Source: Apostichopus japonicus (taxonomy: Eukaryota; Echinodermata; Holothuroidea; Aspidochirotida; Stichopodidae). Taken from it: a DNA stretch of 64,000 bases. Every line of letters begins with the position of its first letter. The stretch's first letter is position 1. Shown in pieces: positions 58,011-64,000 of this stretch. Location of the stretch: the NCBI RefSeq assembly GCF_037975245.1, contig NC_092563.1, positions 21,465,699 through 21,529,698 of the forward strand, in the 5' to 3' direction. The translations under genes and the position numbers were made by a program. Under the pieces are notes generated by a model. That model made no database searches. It was not told where the DNA came from and saw only the letters and a program-made list of their open reading frames with translations.

Positions 58011-58274
58011 TACATACTGTTATGTAATAATATAACAATCACCCATGCAATTAAATTCAACTTGCCCCAGTCCTATTTTGTGATTTGAGTGTGATATTCA
58101 GGAAGAGTTCGTTCGGTAACCCCTCTGATCAACTCAGAGTGAGAATCTGCTAGTAAAGTGATAGAGGTTCTTATCAGAGGAGATTAGATAGGTCCCCTCA
58201 ACCCCATAGGCGTACGGGACCATTTCAGTTTGGGGGGGCAGAACTTTTTGTGCCCGAAAGTTCCCGTGACACTA

Positions 58275-58370
58275 TCTAAGCGGAGCGCCACCATCGGTTG
58301 GCGCGTAGCGTACAAGAAAATTTTTGGCAAACAATGCCTCTCAGATTGCCGGAAACGGCACTTCTGAGGC
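58275..58370 (+). repeat. GGAGCGCCACCATC repeat family, copy 2
   Basis: TCTAAGCGGAGCGCCACCAT, GGTTGGCGCG, AAAATTTTTGG, CCGGAAACGGCACTTC. The same core is at 42004 and 59172. GCGCCA and TGGCGC can pair around an 8-nt loop. Confidence 0.7.
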
Positions 58371-59171
58371 CTTGCAAGTTGCATCTAAACATTCTTTATT
58401 TTATAATCTCACGTTTTAGAAATTTACACTTCCCCAAACATTTGGTAAATTAGAAGAAGAAAAAAAGGTAACATCACTTTGAAGGGAAAAATGGGACAGT
58501 ATATTTTTTAAGCTCCTATTTAGTTACCTTATTTATTATTTTAACATAGTACTCAGCTACCTCCAGGAAAACATACATTGTTCAACGACACGTAGGCGGG
58601 ATAATGTCGCTGTGTCGGGTGAGACTGCAATTTGTCTCAGAAAAAAAGTATAAAATATAACAAAGAATATGATAAACCTGCACCCCCCATCCATGAAAAA
58701 GAAAATGTTTCTTATTAACACTCATGTTGGGGATGTCCAGGTCAAGGGCGGCGGAAGCACTTTTAATCTGGGGGGGGGGCACCGACATCAATTCAAAGGG
58801 CACTTTGCAGAAATTCGATTGGACTGATGCAGCCTTATATTTAGTACCCTTTATAACTCTTATTGCATTATCATATTTGTGTATAGACATCACTCCATCA
58901 ACGCCCCCCCCCCCCCCAAAGGAAAATATGCATACTAGCACTGCAATATCCAATTCGCAAATTGGGAAACCAAGAACGATTTTTCTTTTGAGACAAAATG
59001 AGGTGAAATCATGCTAGTTGCTAATGTAGGAATCTTCCGAAGTAAAGTTTTTTTTTTCTTGTTAATATCTTAACAAATTTTTTCCATTCAAAATAGCTTT
59101 GAGTTTGCCCCACAGAAATTCATTAAAAGTCACGGGCTTAGCCAGGATTTGCAACGTTGTATGCACGACTA
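58371..59171. other. Non-coding DNA with G/C homopolymers
   Basis: A segment from 58735 (GGCGGCGGAAGCACTTTTAA, poly-G) to 58920 (poly-C, AAAGG) looks like a further dispersed element. No gene. Confidence 0.35.
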
Positions 59172-59270
59172 TCTGAGCGGAGCGCCACCATCGGTTGGCG
59201 CGGAGCGTACTAGAAAATTTTTGGTTTAACAAACCCCTCAGATGGCCGGAAACGGCCCTTCCCGAGTGTT
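59172..59270 (+). repeat. GGAGCGCCACCATC repeat family, copy 3
   Basis: TCTGAGCGGAGCGCCACCAT, GGTTGGCGCGGAGCGTAC, AAAATTTTTGG, CAGATGGCCGGAAACGGC and CCCGAGTGTT. Confidence 0.7.
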
Positions 59271-60158
59271 CATTCTGGTTCCCTGGCCTCTTGCTAACTT
59301 GAGGCACCTCAGGCACGTGCCCCCTGTGCCCCCCGGTTCCGCCACCCTTTGTCCAGGTAAACAATTGACTAGTTAGAAAAAAATTGATCGAGCAAAAGCG
59401 TGGTAGCCCAGATGAGCTGCGCTTACGGTGGTGTTACACGGAAATATTCGGGCATCATGATGCTAAATAAAGAAAATCATAGAATTGTCGGGCAAAAATT
59501 TGAAAAAAGATTCGGGCAAGCTACTGCATACATATATTCATATTTCATATATATTCAATGTATGTGTGGCTAAATGTGTAAGACTGCATTGACTCCTTGC
59601 ATAAGTACTCATTCTGGACACTCAAAGAGCTAACTTCAGAAATAAGAGATCTGCCAAGCAAGATGATATACCAAATTGGAATTGGTCTAAAGTCCGAGTG
59701 CAGAAAACTGGACTCGAATACTATAAACGTGTGGGTATTACACATTTCTTTGTGGGTATACTGTACGGGTGGGATCTACATCAAATACGTGTTTGTTGCC
59801 ACATTGTTCAGTTCAGTGGTGTTGTTATTGTTTGTTGTGTAGGGCAATCAATCTTGTAAAGCTTTATACACTGCAAAAACTCCGGTGTTAACATTTTGGA
59901 TTTAGCTTGTCGGTGTTGAATTCAGTGTTGATTTGACACCAAAGAGAATGCAATCTGACCTTCAACCTCGTTCAGGTAGAAGTTTCAGCCAATCCCTTTC
60001 CAAGTTACTCTCCTTAACGCGTAAATACATGATGTCATAGAAACCGGGACTCCTAATTGGTCCATAGTAGTGGCAGTAATTATCATATCGATATCGTCGG
60101 CGAAGCTGTTACAGCCAAAGTTGCGCAAAGCAGACGAGGTGCAAACGAAGGGGGCAAT
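59271..60158. other. Upstream region of the CIDE-N-like gene
   Basis: At 59871-59940 the sequence CACTGCAAAAACTCCGGTGT begins a fragment typical of dispersed hAT-like termini. The 5' UTR and promoter of the gene starting at 60159 should be here; no clear TATA box is assigned. Confidence 0.35.
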
Positions 60159-60231
60159 ATGTTCGTTTATTTTCGAAATGAAGAAAGGAAAGTTGTGGTG
60201 TTCAAGGAATTCAGAGATTTGATTGAAACAG
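60159..60231 (+). CDS. CIDE-N-like protein, exon 1
   Basis: ATG at 60159 (context GGCAATATGTT) opens MFVYFRNEERKVVVFKEF, RDLIET and ends at ACAG|GTATGC in phase 1. The frame is open further upstream, but this ATG is the first that gives the domain start. It supplies the first beta strands and helix of a ubiquitin-fold CIDE-N domain, completed by the exon at 61826. Confidence 0.6.
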
Positions 60232-61825
60232 GTATGCATTCTTTTGGAGATAAGCTGTGTATAGCCTATAGGTTTTAACTTTCTCGTGAAATGATAGGCA
60301 ATCCACGGAGGCAAGGGAAGGTTGCCTTTCATAACTTCATCATAGGCAGATGCCTAACGGAAGCCTATTGCGTAACTTAGGCCTAGGCTAATTGTTGCCG
60401 AAGGCCCTATAGCCTCTACAGGCCCAAAGCATAGGCCTATAGATCATGTGTAACGTTATAAATCATTGCGTAAGCCTATAGAACTGGCAGTTTAATTACT
60501 ACTTTCCCTTGAACAGGGCTGTGTATCACTATTATATGTATCACTTTTAAATTAAGAGTACTTCTTTCCCATTTACTAATTCAATGTGAAATGGAGAGTG
60601 ATAGTGATACCATTGGCCTACTCCATACTCCATAGTCTCGAATATAATGCATGTATGATGTAGCCTAGCCCAGTTCAAAGGGTCGTTGACGACTTGACCT
60701 AGCCAATATGTATAGTTTACGCCCCAGCTAGTTTAACTTAATAAGGACCCCTACTGTAAGTTGAGGCCTACAGTTCTATTGGCCACCAACAAAACTAGGC
60801 TAAGACTAGAGTAAGGCCCTTAAATAGCCTCACACTCATCATCACACTGATTATAATGCAAGCAATATAATTTTGAGGTGGGTTCTCAATCGTTTCGTGC
60901 TGCATTAAGCTGCTGTCGAAAGACATAATAAATAAGTTGCATTGAATCTCTTGCTGTTGAGCATGTCTAATCATCTCTTTGTTCATGAATAGATTTTTTA
61001 TTATTAGTAGTTAGTAGGCTTAAATGAAATTGTTACACTGGAAAGCCATAGGGCATCAAATTTCATGCCTAGTAGTTTGCATTCCTCAATAATCCACAAG
61101 AACATTTGATGCAGATTTAGCCAACACAAAGACCAAATATGTGATAGGCCTTATATGATTTCCAATTGATGACAGACTGCATATCTTAGATTAAAAGAAA
61201 CTATGTAAAGCTTGTTTGTTATGTTGGTTTTGGCCAAGTTTTGACTGCGAAAGGAAGCGTATGTCTAGCGTACATGCTTAGAAAGGCAAAAAAGTAGATA
61301 ATTTTGAAGCACTGCCACTTCATTGCATATTTATATTGTCAATCTTGATTTCCAAAGGAAAACACGTACTGCAGGTCTAAGTGATTTCACTGTAGGCTTT
61401 TTCTGCAAGGCATGTGTAGGGTGAATGTATTGCAGTCTATATGGTAGTTTTATTACCATTAAATGTTGGCTAATTGCCTCGTTAGGGCAAATTCATAAAA
61501 AATCAGCAGTTTTTACCATTTGAATTACAAATTCAGACAAATGAAGCCCCAACTTTTGGTCACTATGTTTCTGTTTGTATAGTATCTTGCAAACATGCAA
61601 TTTGCTGAGAAAAATGACTTTGAGCATGAGTTAGACATGACGCTCTCTGTGCAGGCCAACTTAAGGGAGTAAATTTAATGATACAAGGTCAAGGGCTGTT
61701 AAATTTAATTCGTACAGACCTATTTCAGGGCTTAATCCTAACAAAATAGACTTAAGTATATGCATGACTAAATCAAAAGTATGATACTTGCTGGTTTATT
61801 CTATTTTCTTTCATATATGATACAG
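60232..61825. other. Intron 1 of the CIDE-N-like gene
   Basis: No exon or RNA gene is recognised. Rich in TAGGCCTA and GGCCTATAG words between 60340 and 60800. Confidence 0.45.
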
Positions 61826-61969
61826 CAAAGAAGAAATTAAAAATTGCTGAAGAAGTGATACTTGTGGATAGAGAGGATGGAGCAGAGTTTGATGAAGATT
61901 CTCTTGTACCTCTCCTTGAAATGGAGCCAAACACAGCCATCATGGTGTTAAAGAGAGGTGAAAAGTGGG
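61826..61969 (+). CDS. CIDE-N-like protein, exon 2 (core of domain)
   Basis: Acceptor TATGATACAG and donor GGG|GTTAGT, phase 1-1. Continues AKKKLKIAEEVILVDREDGA, EFDEDSLVPLLEMEPNTAIM, VLKRGEKW. EDGxxxDEDxxxxxLxxNTxxMVLxxGEKW is the hallmark of CIDE-N, the protein-protein interaction domain of CIDE and DFF40/DFF45 apoptotic nuclease proteins, also found in other invertebrate proteins. If the donor were not used, a TAG follows at 61972. The complete domain is about 72 residues, the usual size. The role is inferred from the family only. Confidence 0.7.
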
Positions 61970-62733
61970 GTTAGTGGCAAATAAGGAAGCTACAGACAAC
62001 GCAAAATACTCTGCTTACATGAATAACCAGATGTGTTTCCAATGGGAAAATGAAGGTTAGTGTGGTGGGATCTCTGACAACATTTCCTTAATTAGGAATA
62101 AGCCTATACCTTTTGTCACAGAAAAGATCCCAGAGGTTCCTCAAAAATGACATTTGTTGTTGTTTTCGCCTCGTTTGGTGGATAACACCTCAGACTGGCT
62201 CCTTGATCCCCAGCATTTCAAATTGGGAATTTTGTTTACTTTCCATACCACATTGAGAGTAGTGTGTAAGCATAGTTTATACAGTGGCAGTCACAATCAT
62301 ATGGTCAAGATAACAAGGGTTGAACGTTGAATTTTGACTGCAGTTCATCAGCGTTGTACTGTTTTTCCCATAATTTTGGCAATTCCCAAACGCAAAACAC
62401 AGAAGATTTGAAGAAATGTCTCATGTAGTGAGGGTATATATATATGCAAGTACAGCAAAACAGATAAGACTTAATTGCAACTAAGGGGTAGCAGCTCTGC
62501 GGCAGTTTTAATGTCTGGTTCTTATGGCTAGTTCTGTGAAGTTTTGAAATTAATGTGTTACATTAATTGCCATTTTTTGTGTGGTTGTAGGATTGATTAC
62601 TGGTTAACCGATTGAAAAATTTGACCGGTTATCAGTTCATGGATTGTTAGAAAATGCATATTCCTATTCATTACAAGAAATGTGTTCATCTATCTCTAGC
62701 TATGTGCTTAACAGCAGATTTTCTTTTATTTAG

Positions 62734-62897
62734 TATCTCCAGCAGCTGCAAGGGTTAAAATAGACAGCAATTCAGATACTGATGTAATATCTGAGGAAGA
62801 TGATACTCAAGATTATGCTAATCTTCCCTCCACCAGTTCTGCACCTCTCATGAAAAGATTAAGGGAAACGGAAGCAACAACAAACGAGGCAGCTGAG
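62734..62897 (+). CDS. CIDE-N-like protein, exon 3 (acidic linker)
   Basis: Acceptor TCTTTTATTTAG, phase 1 in. Reads VSPAAARVKIDSNSDTDVIS, EEDDTQDYANLPSTSSAPLM and KRLRETEATTNEAAE, ending GAG|GTAATC in phase 0. It is a low-complexity acidic/Ser linker followed by a short basic stretch KRLR. The gene continues beyond this exon; no later exon is recognised before the window ends. Confidence 0.55.
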
Positions 62898-63474
62898 GTA
62901 ATCACATTTAAACATTTCTTTTAATGTTGAGGGCTTTATACCATTCAATGGAAACCTGCAACATGGCAAAACATTTGCTCCAATTAGAAAGTTTTGGTAT
63001 CCTCCTTAGCATGCATGTAACAATCTTTGTGAAAATGTATTGTATTTATTAATAATGCTTGAATCCACTTTGCTCCCAAAGCCTTTGGATATAGCATAAA
63101 ACAACTCAAGAAGCTGCATACATTGGTGTTGGATTTGGGGTTTGATCCTGACTGAACAGAAATATTACTTTTGAGATGTTTCATATTTGCTATTAATTTG
63201 CAAGATTCTGAACAGTCAATAACCTAACAAATTGATGTAGCCTTAAACATTATGGGTTGAGGTGGGTGTCACCAATGTAAAATATGAATGGATTTGGTGG
63301 GAAAATAAGTGGGACTGACGTTTTGATGCTGGGAAGATCTCCTGTAGAAGTCATCTCTGGATTTGGAATGGTCTTTGGGTATCCAATTTAGGATTTCAAA
63401 GGACATTAGAAAACAATAATACTAATATTAAAATAAAAAGAATGAAGGTCTTTTACTAATTTATGTTACAAAAG
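62898..63474. other. Intron 3 DNA
   Basis: Presumed intron; nothing else recognised. Confidence 0.4.
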
Positions 63475-63482
63475 CTCTGATT

Positions 63483-63960
63483 CAGGCTTGGGGTAATCGT
63501 AATCAGTAATCATAATCGATTACAATTGATTACATTTTTTGAAGTAATCGTAATCGATTACTTTTGTGAAAATTACAAAGTAATCGTAATCGATTACAAG
63601 GGCAAAGTAATCGTAATCGTATTACATTTATGATTACAGTGAAATTTGAATGAGAAGGGCAAAATTAGTAGAAATGATTAAAACTAATTCTTACTATTGG
63701 CTTTTAGTGTGACCAAAGAAGTGTTCCTGCTTCTAGAATTCTCTAGCACAATAAACTTATACTAAGAAGTACTGGGGATTTGATGGCAGATATGCAGAGG
63801 ATTGTGCAAGTAACCACAATGTAATCGTGATTGTAATCACGATTACATTGCAATGTAATCGTAATCGATTACTTCAACTTAAGGCTGTAATCGTAATCAT
63901 AATCATACATTCTCAAGTAATCGTAATCGATTACATTCAGATGTAATCGCCCCAAGCCTG
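63483..63960. mobile_element. hAT-like MITE with GTAATCGATTAC repeats
   Basis: An 11-bp TIR CAGGCTTGGGG at 63483-63493 is inverted at 63950-63960, and the exact 8-bp duplication CTCTGATT flanks it (63475-63482 and 63961-63968). About ten copies of TAATCGTAATCGATTAC or part of it crowd both ends, likely transposase-binding sites. 478 bp, no coding capacity. Located in the CIDE-N-like gene's intron. Confidence 0.9.
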
Positions 63961-64000
63961 CTCTGATTATGAATCTCTAAAGTTCATTACAACTTTCAAG

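Overview
This 64 kb window is nuclear DNA from an intron-rich animal, most likely a marine invertebrate deuterostome and plausibly an echinoderm. The reasons are: short exons with GT/AG borders carrying HYR, EGF, HECT and CIDE-N-like domains; many 5'-truncated L2/CR1-type non-LTR retrotransposons with microsatellite tails; hAT and TTAA-type miniature transposons; and recurrent TAGGCCTA-type words. The species assignment is inference. No bacterial operon, rRNA gene or CRISPR array is present.

Layout. 1-1.7 kb: AT-rich flank. 1.7-6.1 kb: four exons on the + strand, all joined in phase 1, encoding a HYR domain, a short linker, one EGF domain, then a transmembrane helix and short cytoplasmic tail. 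A further phase-1 EGF exon lies 10.6 kb downstream (16.7 kb). 7.5-10.6 kb: minisatellites and dispersed repeats. 12.8-13.9 kb: truncated L2-like element. 14.3-16.1 kb: a locally duplicated repeat interrupted by an LTR-like insertion. 21.5-22.6 kb: a decayed minus-strand Cys/His exon with a possible promoter behind it. 24.1-25.9 kb: L2/CR1-like reverse transcriptase, minus strand. 26.3-38.7 kb: the dominant feature, about 12.4 kb of tandem units of 150/151 bp (roughly 80). Each unit contains a 75-nt tRNA-like cloverleaf with A- and B-box sequences and a TTTT just after it. 40.6-43.1 kb: a second, multiply interrupted L2/CR1 copy. 43.9-45.8 kb: an element bounded by long inverted repeats. 47-47.8 kb: another tandem family. 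48.3-49.4 kb: a hAT-like element with perfect 8-bp target duplication inside an L2 tail. 50.1-51.4 kb: a duplicated Ser/Thr-rich candidate exon separated by a truncated L2 copy. 53.9-55.6 kb: HECT ubiquitin-ligase exons, one with an in-frame stop created by an 18-bp duplication. 54.2-58 kb: two oppositely oriented arrays of one ~300-bp repeat. 60.2-62.9 kb: three phase-compatible exons of a CIDE-N-like protein that runs out of the window. 63.5-64 kb: a second hAT-like MITE with TSD.

The most notable system is the tRNA-like satellite. Its subfamilies keep the D, anticodon and T stems paired, differ in the predicted anticodon (GGC versus GAC), have a 3.15 kb higher-order duplication, and appear to derive from an 82-nt tRNA-type SINE head whose divergent copies sit at the left edge. 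The very long ORFs on both strands of the array follow from the 150-bp (multiple of three) period and are not taken as genes.
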